Shown: positions 43,528-51,599 of the stretch, piece by piece | Position numbering within the stretch: position 1 is the first letter of the stretch | Layout of the letters: each line of letters opens with the position of its first letter | Source: Kribbella rubisoli | GTDB taxonomy: Bacteria > Actinomycetota > Actinomycetes > Propionibacteriales > Kribbellaceae | Reading direction: 5' to 3' | NCBI RefSeq assembly: GCF_004217145.1 | Contig: NZ_SHKR01000013.1 | Coordinates: forward strand, 558,001 to 622,000 | DNA length: 64,000 bases | Translations under genes and position numbers: made by a program | Notes under the pieces: generated by a model | The model's input: only the letters and a program-made list of their open reading frames with translations | Told to the model about the DNA's origin: nothing | The model's database searches: none

Positions 43528-43563
43528 CCGGGCGGTCAGGTACTCGCCTACCTGGCCGCCCGG
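43528..43563. terminator. Hairpin after the CYTH-CHAD gene
   Basis: Arms ccgggcggtcaggta (43528-43542) and tacctggccgcccgg (43549-43563) pair at 14 of 15 positions with a six-base loop. It lies 22 bases after the CYTH-CHAD stop. Confidence 0.75.
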
Positions 43564-43571
43564 AGTTGGGG

Positions 43572-43616
43572 CTGTCAGGCAGGTCCGCGTCGAATTCAGC
43601 AGGACCTGCCTGACAG
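43572..43616. terminator. Hairpin after the ActP-like gene (minus strand)
   Basis: Arms ctgtcaggcaggtcc (43572-43586) and ggacctgcctgacag (43602-43616) pair perfectly over 15 bp. The right arm ends four bases before the symporter stop at 43621. With the neighbouring hairpin it separates two convergent genes. Confidence 0.75.
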
Positions 43617-43620
43617 GTAT

Positions 43621-45267
43621 TTAGTGGTTGACCGCCTTCTCGGCGCCGGCGCCGGTGAGGGAGCGGACTTCCATTTCGGCGAAGCGGTCCACGTCGACCG
43701 GCTCCTTGCTGGTGACGGTTCCCAGCCAGCCGAGGAAGAAGGCCAGGGGGATCGTCACGATGCCCGGGTTGTCGAGCGGGAACCAGTGGAAGTCGATGCT
43801 CGTGTCGGTGATCATCGACAGGCTGGCGTGGGTCTTCGCGTCGACCTTGCCGGAGACGACCGGGCTGAACACGATCAGGATGATCGTCGAGGCCAGGCCG
43901 CCGTAGATGCTCCAGAGCGCGCCGCGGGTGTTGAAGCGCCGCCAGAACAGCGAGTACAGGATCGTCGGCAGGTTCGCACTCGCCGCGACCGCGAACGCGA
44001 GTGCCACCAGGAACGCGATGTTCTGGCCGTTCGCGAAGATGCCGCCGATGATCGCGACGATGCCGATCACGACCGCGGTGTACCGCGCCACGCGGACCTC
44101 GCCGTCGCCGCTGATCTGGCCCTTCTTGATGATCTGGCCATAGATGTCGTGCGCGAACGACGTACTCGCGGTGATCGTCAACCCGGCCACGACGGCGAGG
44201 ATCGTGGCGAAGGCGACCGCGGAGATGACGCCGAGCAGGACCTCACCGCCGAGTTCGAAGGCGAGCAGCGGGGCGGCCGAGTTCGCCTTGCCCGGTGCGG
44301 CCTTGATCCGGTCCGGTCCGACGATCGCGGCAGCGCCGTACCCGAGGACCAGCGTGAACAGGTAGAAGATGCCGATGATCCAGATCGCCCAGCTGACACT
44401 GCGGCGGGCTTCCTTCGAGTCCGGGACCGTGTAGAAGCGCATCAGCACGTGCGGGAGACCGGCGGTGCCGAGCACCAGCGCGAGAGCCAGCGAGATGAAG
44501 TCCAGCTTGGTGACGCCGGTTGCGCCGTACTGCAGGCCGGGCGACAGCAGTTTCTCGCCGGCGGCCGGGCTCTTGTCGACGGCTGCACCGAGGAGGCTGG
44601 ACAGATTGAAGGCGTACTTCGCGAGCACCCAGAGCGTCATGATGCCGGCGCCGATGACCAGCAGCACGGCCTTGACGATCTGTACCCAGGTGGTGCCCTT
44701 CATGCCGCCGACCAGGACATAGGTGATCATCAGGATGCCGACCACGGCGATCACGATGCTCTGTCCGGCCCGGTGGCTGACGCCGAGCAGCAGCGCGACC
44801 AGACCGCCGGCGCCGGCCATCTGCGCCAGCAGGTAGAAGAAGCAGACGACGAGGGTCGAGATCGCGGCCGCCATCCGGACCGGCCGCTGCTTCAGCCGGA
44901 ACGACAATACGTCGGCCATCGTGAAGCGGCCGGTGTTCCGTAGCAGCTCGGCAACTAGTAGCAGTGCAACTAGCCACGCGACCAGGAAGCCGATCGAGTA
45001 CAGGAAGCCGTCGTATCCGTTCAGCGCGATCGCGCCGGCGATGCCGAGGAACGACGCGGCGGACAGGTAGTCGCCGGAGATCGCGATGCCGTTCTGCGGA
45101 CCGGTGAACGACCGGCCACCGGCGTAGAAGTCGGCCGCGGTCTTGTTGTTGCGGGAGGCCCGGAACACGATCGCCAGCGTGGCCACGACGAACAACGCGA
45201 AGATGACGATGTTGACGGTCGGGTTACCGATGTCTGTCGCCAGCGGCAACATCAGTGGGGCGGTCAC
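43621..45267 (-). CDS. Sodium:solute symporter, ActP/MctC-like monocarboxylate transporter
   Basis: This 548-residue SSS-family transporter has about 13 membrane helices. Characteristic segments are FYAGGRSFTGPQNGIAISGDYLSAASFLGIAGAI (split over helix 1), YVLVGGMKGTTWVQIVKAVLL, GTAGLPHVLMRFYTVPDSKEARRSV and the later SFAHDIYGQIIK. These match acetate permease ActP and corynebacterial MctC, which import acetate, pyruvate or propionate. The GTG start overlaps the stop of a small DUF485 membrane protein (GTGA), the usual partner. A LytTR-type direct repeat upstream of that partner suggests control by the nearby response regulator. Confidence 0.9.
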   Translation of the reverse strand: MTAPLMLPLATDIGNPTVNIVIFALFVVATLAIVFRASRNNKTAADFYAGGRSFTGPQNGIAISGDYLSAASFLGIAGAIALNGYDGFLYSIGFLVAWLVALLLVAELLRNTGRFTMADVLSFRLKQRPVRMAAAISTLVVCFFYLLAQMAGAGGLVALLLGVSHRAGQSIVIAVVGILMITYVLVGGMKGTTWVQIVKAVLLVIGAGIMTLWVLAKYAFNLSSLLGAAVDKSPAAGEKLLSPGLQYGATGVTKLDFISLALALVLGTAGLPHVLMRFYTVPDSKEARRSVSWAIWIIGIFYLFTLVLGYGAAAIVGPDRIKAAPGKANSAAPLLAFELGGEVLLGVISAVAFATILAVVAGLTITASTSFAHDIYGQIIKKGQISGDGEVRVARYTAVVIGIVAIIGGIFANGQNIAFLVALAFAVAASANLPTILYSLFWRRFNTRGALWSIYGGLASTIILIVFSPVVSGKVDAKTHASLSMITDTSIDFHWFPLDNPGIVTIPLAFFLGWLGTVTSKEPVDVDRFAEMEVRSLTGAGAEKAVNH

Positions 45268-45596
45268 TGGGCTTCTCCCTCGATCTGGCGGCGCAGCTTC
45301 TCGGCGTCCGGGTCGAGCCGGCGGTCGGCCCAGCGGACGTAGATCAGCGTGATCGCGAACGTCGACACGAACTGGCCGAGCCCGAACAGGAGGGCGACGG
45401 TGATGTTGCCGCCGACCTTGTGCGACATGAAGCCGTGCGCGTAGTCGGCGAGCAGGACGTAGACGAAGTACCAGACCAGGAACAGTGCGGTCATCGGGAA
45501 CACGAACCGCCGGAACCTGCGACGCAGTTCGGAGAAGTCCGGTGACAGCTGGACATCCCTGTACGTCGTGAGGTCCGGATCGCGCGTATCACTCAT
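45264..45596 (-). CDS. DUF485 small membrane protein, symporter partner
   Basis: This 110-residue protein has two membrane helices (VFPMTALFLVWYFVYVLLAD and ITVALLFGLGQFVSTFAITLIY) and short charged ends, typical of DUF485 proteins encoded with ActP/MctC symporters. ATG 45596 follows ggagg with seven bases between. Its stop overlaps the symporter GTG, so the two are coupled. Its function is probably assembly or stability of the transporter, but this is not established. Confidence 0.88.
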   Translation of the reverse strand: MSDTRDPDLTTYRDVQLSPDFSELRRRFRRFVFPMTALFLVWYFVYVLLADYAHGFMSHKVGGNITVALLFGLGQFVSTFAITLIYVRWADRRLDPDAEKLRRQIEGEAQ

Positions 45597-45740
45597 CGGC
45601 GAGCCTCCAGGTGGATCGAGCCGGGCGGAAGAGGCCGGGCACGTCGTACTGTGGCCTGCGTCACCAGCAGCCGACAGCACCGGCGCGCATCGAGCGCTCA
45701 GCGGAGCAGACCAGTCGCTCGGTGGATCGGTCAGCTGCGC

Positions 45741-45769
45741 CGAGCGGTAGGAATCACACGACGAGCGGT
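45741..45769 (-). promoter_or_regulatory. LytTR-type tandem binding site upstream of the ActP-like unit
   Basis: On the minus strand two direct copies of ACCGCTCG (45769-45762 and 45748-45741) are separated by exactly 13 bp, a 21-bp period. This is the spacing used by LytTR-family regulators. As I recall, E. coli BtsR (YehT) binds two ACC(G/A)CT(C/T)A repeats 13 bp apart upstream of its pyruvate symporter gene. The site lies 145-173 bp before ATG 45596. Confidence 0.55.
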
Positions 45770-45770
45770 C

Positions 45771-47309
45771 TTACCGAGGCGGCAGGCCGCGATCCACGTC
45801 GACGGCCTCAGGGGTGTGCAGTCGGACCATGCTGCGGGCGGTTCCGGCCGGGATGCGGTCCGGGGTGAGTTTCGAGACCACGATGACCGTGATGAACGCG
45901 AGCGGCATCGTCCACGCGGCCGGCTGGCCGACGAGCGCCCGCGGCCAACCTCCCTGCGGTGCACCCGCCACGTTGATCAGAGCAGCAGCGCTGGCCGCGA
46001 TCCCGCCGACGACCAGACCGGCCGCCGCGCCCGTGGTCGACATCCGCCGCCACCAGATCCCCAGCACCAACAGAGGGCAGAACGTCGACGCAGCAAGGGC
46101 AAACGCGAGCCCGACGGTGTCCGCGAGGCTCAAGGCGCCCGTCACCGTGAACGCCAGATATGGCACGACCATCGCGATCAACGCCGCGATCCGGAAGCTG
46201 TTGACCGCCACGTAGTCGCCGCCGGTCCACTCGCGCAACCGGCTCCGCAGCAGGTCCTGGTCGATCACCCCGGCGATCGCGACCGTCAACCCCGACGACG
46301 TCGACAGGAACGCCGCGAACGCCCCGGCGGCAACCAGTGCACCGAGCAGATCCCCTGCTGTACCAGGGAAAACTCGCCCGGGTAGCTCGAGTACGACGGT
46401 GTCCCCGCCGCTGGCCACCAGGTCGGGCGCGAACGTCCGCCCGAGGACGGCGTACATCGGCGGGAACAGGTAGAACAGGCCGAGCAACGCGAGGACGACG
46501 ACCGTCGTACGGCGGGCCGCGCGGCCGTCCGGGTTGGTGTAGAAGCGGACGAGCACGTGCGGGAGGCCCATCGTCCCGAAACAAAGGGCCAAGAGCAACG
46601 AATACGTCGCGTACAGCGGATGGTCGCGACCGCCCGCACGCGACAACGGCTCGGCCCACTCGGCGGCCGCCCCGTGGAGTGAGTCGAGTACGCCGGTCGG
46701 CTGGTGCCACGCGAGCAGGATCACGAAGATTGGTGCTGCCAACGCTGTCAGCTTCAGCCAGTACTGGAACGCCTGCACGAAGGTGATCGAGCGCATTCCC
46801 CCCGCGGCGACGTTGATCACCACGATGACCGCGACGATCATCGCCCCGACCTGCGGCGGTGCGCCGGTAACGGTTTGTACGGCGAGACCGGCTCCGTGCA
46901 GCTGCGGCAGGAGGTAGAGCGTCCCGATTCCGACCACGAGACCGGCGCAGATCCGCCGTACCAAAGGCGATTCGAAGCGGGTCTCGGCGAAGTCCGGCAA
47001 TGTATACGCACCGGACCGGCGCAGGGGAGCCGCGACGAGGACCAGCAGCATCAGGTAGCCGACCGTGTAGCCGACCGAGAACCACAGCATGTCGGCGCCG
47101 TTCACCAGCACCAGACCGGCGACACCGAGGAACGACGCAGCCGACAGGTACTCGCCGCTGATCGCCGACGCGTTCCAGCGCGGACTGACCGCGCGACTTG
47201 CGACGTAGAAGTCACTCGTCGTCCGCGAGATCCGCAGCCCGAACAGCCCGATCCCGATCGTTGCCGCGACCACCAATCCGATCGCACTCAAACTGATTGC
47301 CGATGACAT
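45771..47309 (-). CDS. Second sodium:solute symporter (ActP/MctC-like)
   Basis: This 512-residue SSS transporter is paralogous to the one at 43.6 kb. It shows FYVASRAVSPRWNASAISGEYLSAASF (helix 1), VAAGGMRSITFVQAFQYWLKL, GTMGLPHVLVRFYTNPDGRAARR and GVIDQDLLRSRLREW. It has about 13 membrane segments. The start ATG 47309 directly follows the TAG stop of a small membrane protein with no gap. It belongs to the kinase-regulator-small protein-symporter operon, so it is a likely target and possible co-sensor of the two-component system. The substrate is probably a short monocarboxylate. Confidence 0.88.
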   Translation of the reverse strand: MSSAISLSAIGLVVAATIGIGLFGLRISRTTSDFYVASRAVSPRWNASAISGEYLSAASFLGVAGLVLVNGADMLWFSVGYTVGYLMLLVLVAAPLRRSGAYTLPDFAETRFESPLVRRICAGLVVGIGTLYLLPQLHGAGLAVQTVTGAPPQVGAMIVAVIVVINVAAGGMRSITFVQAFQYWLKLTALAAPIFVILLAWHQPTGVLDSLHGAAAEWAEPLSRAGGRDHPLYATYSLLLALCFGTMGLPHVLVRFYTNPDGRAARRTTVVVLALLGLFYLFPPMYAVLGRTFAPDLVASGGDTVVLELPGRVFPGTAGDLLGALVAAGAFAAFLSTSSGLTVAIAGVIDQDLLRSRLREWTGGDYVAVNSFRIAALIAMVVPYLAFTVTGALSLADTVGLAFALAASTFCPLLVLGIWWRRMSTTGAAAGLVVGGIAASAAALINVAGAPQGGWPRALVGQPAAWTMPLAFITVIVVSKLTPDRIPAGTARSMVRLHTPEAVDVDRGLPPR

Positions 47310-47690
47310 CTATTGCCGTCCGACGAACTCGGTGAACTCGGCCTCGATCCGCTCGGCGTTGCGGACGTAGATGCGCGCGGCGACGTACACGACCGGATAG
47401 ACCACGATGCCGAGGATCACCCAGGGCAGCGGCAGGCCGAAGATGGACAGGGTGCGCGTCGGCGGGACGAGCCAGAAGAGCAGCGGGATGCTGCCGAGGA
47501 CGAGCAGTACGCCGCCGATGACTGCCAGCGTGAGTCGCAGCTGGGACTGGACCAGCGACAGCATGTAGATCTCACCGAGCCTGGTCTGCTCATCGATCTC
47601 GCGGGTACCGGTCGGGATGATCGGACGCCGGGCCGCACTGGTCCGCGGGCTGGTGACCCGAACCCTGCGCGGTCCCTCCGGAGTGCTCAT
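47310..47690 (-). CDS. Small two-helix membrane protein, symporter partner
   Basis: This 126-residue protein has a basic N-terminal region of about 50 residues (TSPRTSAARRPIIPTGTREI). Two membrane helices follow (LRLTLAVIGGVLLVLGSIPLLFWL, split, and LPWVILGIVVYPVVYVAARIYV), then a short acidic tail. The position matches the DUF485 partner of ActP-type symporters, though its sequence is more distant. ATG 47690 overlaps the response regulator stop (ATGA), and its own stop abuts the symporter ATG, so all three are translationally coupled. Confidence 0.8.
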   Translation of the reverse strand: MSTPEGPRRVRVTSPRTSAARRPIIPTGTREIDEQTRLGEIYMLSLVQSQLRLTLAVIGGVLLVLGSIPLLFWLVPPTRTLSIFGLPLPWVILGIVVYPVVYVAARIYVRNAERIEAEFTEFVGRQ

Positions 47691-48433
47691 CGCAGGGAGG
47701 TCGATCGGACCAGGAGATCGCGCAGCTCGCGGGTGTGCCGCCGGCTGACCGGGAGCCAGTCGCCTCCGACGCGGACCGCGCACCGGCCGCCGTCGACCCG
47801 CATCTCGTCGATATGCGCCAGGGCGACCAGCGTGCTGCGGTGGATCCGCGTGAACCCGGCGTCGCGCCAGCGCTCCTCCAGCGTGCTGAGCGGGATGCGG
47901 ACGAGGTGCGAGTTCTGGCCGGTGTGCAGGCGGGCGTAGTCGCCCTGCGCCTCGACGTACCGGACTGTGGAGCGTTGCACGAACCGGGTGATGCCGGCGA
48001 GCTCCACCGAGATCGTCTCGTCGTCGGTGTCGTCCGGCGACTGCAGCGCAGCCGGTGCGCCCGCGGTGACCACCCGGCGGACCGCCTCGGCCAGGCGCTC
48101 GGCCCGGACCGGCTTCATGACGTAATCGGCCGCGTCGAGCTCGAAGGCGGCCACGGCGTGTTCGTCGTACGCCGTGACGAAGACGATCCGAGGACGCGGC
48201 TGGCGGAACTTGGACAGCACACTGGCCAGGTCGATGCCGTCCAGACCGGGCATCTTGATGTCGCAGAACACCACGTCCAGGTCGGAGGCCTGCAGGATCT
48301 TCAGCGCCTCCGGGCCGTCCGATGCGGTCTGGATGGCGCCGATCCGAGGGTCCTGGCTCAGCAGGTACACCAGCTCCTCACGGGCGGGCTCCTCGTCGTC
48401 CGCGACGAGCGCGCGCAGCGGAGTGTCAACCAT
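47687..48433 (-). CDS. LytTR-family response regulator
   Basis: This 248-residue regulator has an N-terminal receiver domain with acidic pocket ADDEEP, phosphoacceptor Asp58 in VVFCDIKMPGLDG, Thr in FVTAYDEHAV and Lys in YVMKPVRAERL. The C-terminal LytTR DNA-binding domain spans about 135-245, with VRYVEAQGDYARLHT, LSTLEERW and FTRIHRSTLVALAHI. Phosphorylated dimers of this family bind paired direct repeats two helical turns apart. Such a pair is present at 45741-45769. It starts nine bases after the kinase gene and overlaps the next gene by four bases. Confidence 0.93.
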   Translation of the reverse strand: MVDTPLRALVADDEEPAREELVYLLSQDPRIGAIQTASDGPEALKILQASDLDVVFCDIKMPGLDGIDLASVLSKFRQPRPRIVFVTAYDEHAVAAFELDAADYVMKPVRAERLAEAVRRVVTAGAPAALQSPDDTDDETISVELAGITRFVQRSTVRYVEAQGDYARLHTGQNSHLVRIPLSTLEERWRDAGFTRIHRSTLVALAHIDEMRVDGGRCAVRVGGDWLPVSRRHTRELRDLLVRSTSLR

Positions 48434-48442
48434 CCCCTCACA

Positions 48443-49567
48443 CTAAGGGGACGCATGCACCCCTGAGGAGTATTTGGGGATGCGGAAAGTTACCTTCGTG
48501 CCGGCCTCCAGTGCGGTCTCCACGACCAGGCCGTACGTGTCGCCGTACACCTGCCGCAGCCGGGCGTCGACATTGCCCAGGCCGACCGAGTCGCTGCCGG
48601 TTTCGCCGGACAGGGCGGCGCGGATCACCTCAGGGTCGCTACCGGCGCCGTCGTCCTCCACGCTGATCTCTGCCTCGTTGATCCGGTCCCGCGCGCGGAT
48701 AGTGATCGAGCCGGCCCCGGCCTCGAGTCCATGCCGTACTGCGTTCTCCACCAGCGGCTGGACGACCAGGAACGGGATGACCACTGGCAGCACCTCCGGC
48801 GCGATCTGCAGCGACACCTTGAGCCGATCACCGAAGCGGGCCTGCTCCAGCACCAGATAGCGCTCCACATTGCGCAACTCATCAGCCAGCGTGGTGAACT
48901 CGCCGCCACGCCGCAGTGCGTAGCGGGAGAAGTCCGCGAACTCCAGCAGCAGCTCACGCGCTCGCTCGGGATCTGTGCGGACGAACGAGGCTATAGCGGC
49001 CAGGGCGTTGTAGATGAAGTGCGGGCTGATCTGGGCGCGCAGCGCACGCAGCTCGGCCTCCATAGCCCGGGTGCGTTCCTTGTTGAGCTCTGCCAGCTCC
49101 ACCTGGCCGGACACCCACCGGGCAACCTCCTCGGTAGCTCTGACCAGTGCAGCGGAGGTGTTGTTGCTGTACGCGACCAGTACGGCGACCACGCGCTCCT
49201 CGGTGACGATTGGTGCGACCACCGCTGTACGGATCGGGCACTGTGGATCGCCACAGGCCACGTCGTGTGCACCTAGTACTGCGGTTCGGCCCGAGCGGAG
49301 CGTCGGCGCCGCGAGGTCCTTGGCGTCCCGGCGGTGATTGCTCTCGTACGCGCCACCGACGCCGTCCCACGCCAGTACGCCGGACGAGTCGCAGATCGCG
49401 ATAGCCGCCGTACCAAGGAGGTCCCTGAGGTGGCGGCTCGCTTTACCTGCCGCTGCGGGGGTCAGGCCTTCGCGCAAGTGCGGGCTGGCCAACGAGGCGG
49501 TATGCAGCGTCGCATACGTCGCCTTGTCGGCCGGAGTCCCGAAATGCTTCCTCCGCCGCGCGAACAC
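48443..49567 (-). CDS. LytS-type sensor histidine kinase, cytoplasmic, with GAF domain
   Basis: This 374-residue kinase has an N-terminal GAF-like sensor (about 40-160: IAICDSSGVLAWDG to VVAPIVTEERVVAVLVAYS). The His_kinase motif ISPHFIYNAL has His183. The HATPase domain shows PLVENAVRHG and GVGLGNVDARL-like SVGLGNVDARLRQVYG. No membrane segment is visible, unlike classical LytS. The GTG start at 49567 was chosen because TACCGT lies exactly six bases upstream and conservation begins at ARRRKHFGTPADKATY. An unusual Cys-containing GAF insert, HDVACGDPQCPI, might sense metal, redox or ligand. The regulator gene follows nine bases later. Confidence 0.88.
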   Translation of the reverse strand: MFARRRKHFGTPADKATYATLHTASLASPHLREGLTPAAAGKASRHLRDLLGTAAIAICDSSGVLAWDGVGGAYESNHRRDAKDLAAPTLRSGRTAVLGAHDVACGDPQCPIRTAVVAPIVTEERVVAVLVAYSNNTSAALVRATEEVARWVSGQVELAELNKERTRAMEAELRALRAQISPHFIYNALAAIASFVRTDPERARELLLEFADFSRYALRRGGEFTTLADELRNVERYLVLEQARFGDRLKVSLQIAPEVLPVVIPFLVVQPLVENAVRHGLEAGAGSITIRARDRINEAEISVEDDGAGSDPEVIRAALSGETGSDSVGLGNVDARLRQVYGDTYGLVVETALEAGTKVTFRIPKYSSGVHASP

Positions 49568-49573
49568 CCCCTG

Positions 49574-49579
49574 ACGGTA
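49574..49579 (-). promoter_or_regulatory. Probable -10 box (TACCGT) for the leaderless kinase operon
   Basis: On the minus strand TACCGT ends six bases before GTG 49567 and lies just past the phosphoesterase stop. It gives the kinase-regulator-transporter operon its own leaderless promoter. Confidence 0.5.
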
Positions 49580-49584
49580 ACCGC

Positions 49585-50316
49585 TCAGCCCTCCGCACGC
49601 GGCCTGAACGCCTCCAGCGCCTCCGTGTCGGAGTACGTGCTCAGCAGGTACTCCGCAACCCACGCCTCCCGGCCTGGGTACGTCGACTCGCGCACGATCC
49701 GGTCCGCCGCTGCAGCAGCGTCCAACGCGGATCGACGCAGTTGTACGCCGTCTGCGGTGAGCAGCGCCCAGCTCGGACCGGGTGCGCCGTACGGCATGCC
49801 GACGCTGCCTGCGTTCACCACCAGGCGCCGATCGACCTGACGCGCGACCGGCATGTGCGTGTGGCCGCACACCACCGTCCTGACGTCAGCCGGCAAGCCG
49901 CTGAACACTGTGGACCACCGTGAGATCGGACTGTCGACCAGCACCATCTCCTCGTCATCGCGTGGAGTGGCGTGGCAGAACAACGCGTCTCCGATCGTCA
50001 CGGTGGTGGGGAGTCCGGCCAGCAGCTCGACCTGGTCCGGCCGCAGCTGCTCCGCAGCCCACGGGCTCACCTCATCCGGTGGCTTGGCGTCGTACGTCCC
50101 CCGAGCCATCTCCACCAGCTCCCGGTCCGCGTTACCGCGCACCCACACGGCCCGATTGCCCAACGCCGTCAGGACATCCAGCGTCTCCACCGGCTGCGGT
50201 CCACTGGCGATGTCCCCGGCCAGCACGATCACGTCAGCATCCTGAGCGTCGGCCAGCACCGCCTCCAGTGCAGGCAGCACCCCATGAATGTCAGCCAGTA
50301 CTGCAACCGTCGTCAT
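49585..50316 (-). CDS. Calcineurin-like metallophosphoesterase (YfcE/MJ0936-like)
   Basis: This 243-residue phosphodiesterase carries all metal-binding motifs of the family: DIHG at the start, GDIASGPQP, RGNADRE, FCHATPRDD and GHTHMP. It probably hydrolyses phosphodiester bonds of small molecules or nucleotides using two metal ions. ATG 50316 was chosen because CAGACT lies six bases before it and the motif-bearing strand VAVLADIHG begins there. It ends 17 bases before the kinase start, so read-through into the two-component operon is possible. The physiological substrate is unknown. Confidence 0.88.
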   Translation of the reverse strand: MTTVAVLADIHGVLPALEAVLADAQDADVIVLAGDIASGPQPVETLDVLTALGNRAVWVRGNADRELVEMARGTYDAKPPDEVSPWAAEQLRPDQVELLAGLPTTVTIGDALFCHATPRDDEEMVLVDSPISRWSTVFSGLPADVRTVVCGHTHMPVARQVDRRLVVNAGSVGMPYGAPGPSWALLTADGVQLRRSALDAAAAADRIVRESTYPGREAWVAEYLLSTYSDTEALEAFRPRAEG

Positions 50317-50322
50317 ACCCGC

Positions 50323-50328
50323 AGTCTG
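50323..50328 (-). promoter_or_regulatory. Probable -10 box (CAGACT) for the phosphoesterase
   Basis: On the minus strand CAGACT ends six bases before ATG 50316. The second A and final T of TANNNT are kept, but the first base is C. No ribosome site is present. Confidence 0.35.
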
Positions 50329-50371
50329 CCGTGAAAACCCTTGCGGCAAAGGGACATCTGCTCAGAGCAGA

Positions 50372-51598
50372 TCAGCGGGCGAAGTCGACCTGCTTGGCGG
50401 CGACAACCTCGGTCGCGCGTTCACACTCCGCGGTGTCGAGGGAGCAGCGCACGACTGTGGTCTTGGTGTTCGGATCCTGACCTCCTCCGGCCACGACGGC
50501 GACCATCAGCAGGTGCTGTTCGTCCTCTGCGACGGCCTCGTAGAAGCAGCCACTCCACTGGCGCTCCACGGCGCCGCTGCGCGAGTCCAGCGCGGTGATG
50601 ATGTTGCTGCAGTAGCTGTCGCCGTACGCCGGTGTGCCGATCGCGACGCTGCCATCGGGGGTGAATCCGGTGACCCGGTAGTCGCAGGTCTTGAACCGCT
50701 TCTTGCCGGTGGCGATCTCGACCACTGTGGAGCAGCCGTCGCCGGTGTTGTTCGCAGGCAGTGCGGACGCGAGGCGGCCGTCCTCGGAGACAGCCGTCGC
50801 GTCGCCGGTGACCGTCTTCACCAGAACGGGTTTGGCGGCACCCGGTGTCCACGAGTAGAGCTTCAACGTCCGCTCAGCGCCCTTGACGGAGGCCTTGTAG
50901 TAGATCGTGTCCTTCGTGTACGCGAGCATATAGATGCTCTGGACGTCGGGGAGCTCCACGGACTTCACCGAGGCGCCGTTGTCCGCGTAGAGCGTCGCGC
51001 CGTACGTCTGCTCTCCAACGACTACTGGCGGGGTGGTCGCGTACGCCACGGCCGACTGGTCGGCCGTCCCGGCGAGGGTCATGACATGCGGCGTACGGCG
51101 AATCACTGTGCCGCTCGAGCCGACCTTGAGCAGATCGCCGCCGGAGGTCGTTGCGAGGACGCTGGTGCCCAGGCGGGCGACCTCCATCAGGCTGCCGGTG
51201 CTGGGGACCTTCAGCTCCTTGCCGGCTCCGAGCACAGTGCGGTCGAACCGATAGGCCAGCTGCGGAGCCCGCCCCTGCGTCAGCTTGGCGGCCTCGAGAG
51301 CAACCGGGCCGGAGGGGGCCTGGGGTGTCGTCGTAGACGGAGGCTTCGGCGTGAGCGACGGCTTCAGCGTCGGCTTCGCTACTACGACCGGGGTCGAGGT
51401 GAGCATGGGGGTCGGTGATGGCGTCGGTGACGGTGTGGGACTCAGGGTCCCGCCCAGTGGCGCGGCGAGGGCTGAGGAGGCTGACTCGGGCCGCTGGCGG
51501 TAGGCGAGCGCTCCGCCGACAGCGACAGCAGCCACAGCGACGGCCGCTACGACAGCGATGAGACGGCCGTTCAGCTGTCGCTTGGGCGGAGTCGTCAA
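50372..51598 (-). CDS. Membrane-anchored extracytoplasmic protein, beta-propeller-like (copy 2)
   Basis: This 408-residue protein has one N-terminal membrane span (LIAVVAAVAVAAVAVGGALAY), a Thr/Pro/Ser-rich spacer (PTPSPTPSPTP) and an outer domain of about 290 residues. Repeated strand motifs (GGDLLKVGSSG, TLKLYSWTPG, DYRVTGFTPDGSVAIG) look like a beta-propeller. Two Cys pairs are present near the C-terminus. It starts with TTG at 51598, two bases after the stop of a paralogue, so the two are coupled. The protein may sense or scaffold at the cell surface. The divergent Ser/Thr kinase suggests a joint signalling role. Confidence 0.7.
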   Translation of the reverse strand: MTTPPKRQLNGRLIAVVAAVAVAAVAVGGALAYRQRPESASSALAAPLGGTLSPTPSPTPSPTPMLTSTPVVVAKPTLKPSLTPKPPSTTTPQAPSGPVALEAAKLTQGRAPQLAYRFDRTVLGAGKELKVPSTGSLMEVARLGTSVLATTSGGDLLKVGSSGTVIRRTPHVMTLAGTADQSAVAYATTPPVVVGEQTYGATLYADNGASVKSVELPDVQSIYMLAYTKDTIYYKASVKGAERTLKLYSWTPGAAKPVLVKTVTGDATAVSEDGRLASALPANNTGDGCSTVVEIATGKKRFKTCDYRVTGFTPDGSVAIGTPAYGDSYCSNIITALDSRSGAVERQWSGCFYEAVAEDEQHLLMVAVVAGGGQDPNTKTTVVRCSLDTAECERATEVVAAKQVDFAR

Positions 51599-51599
51599 C

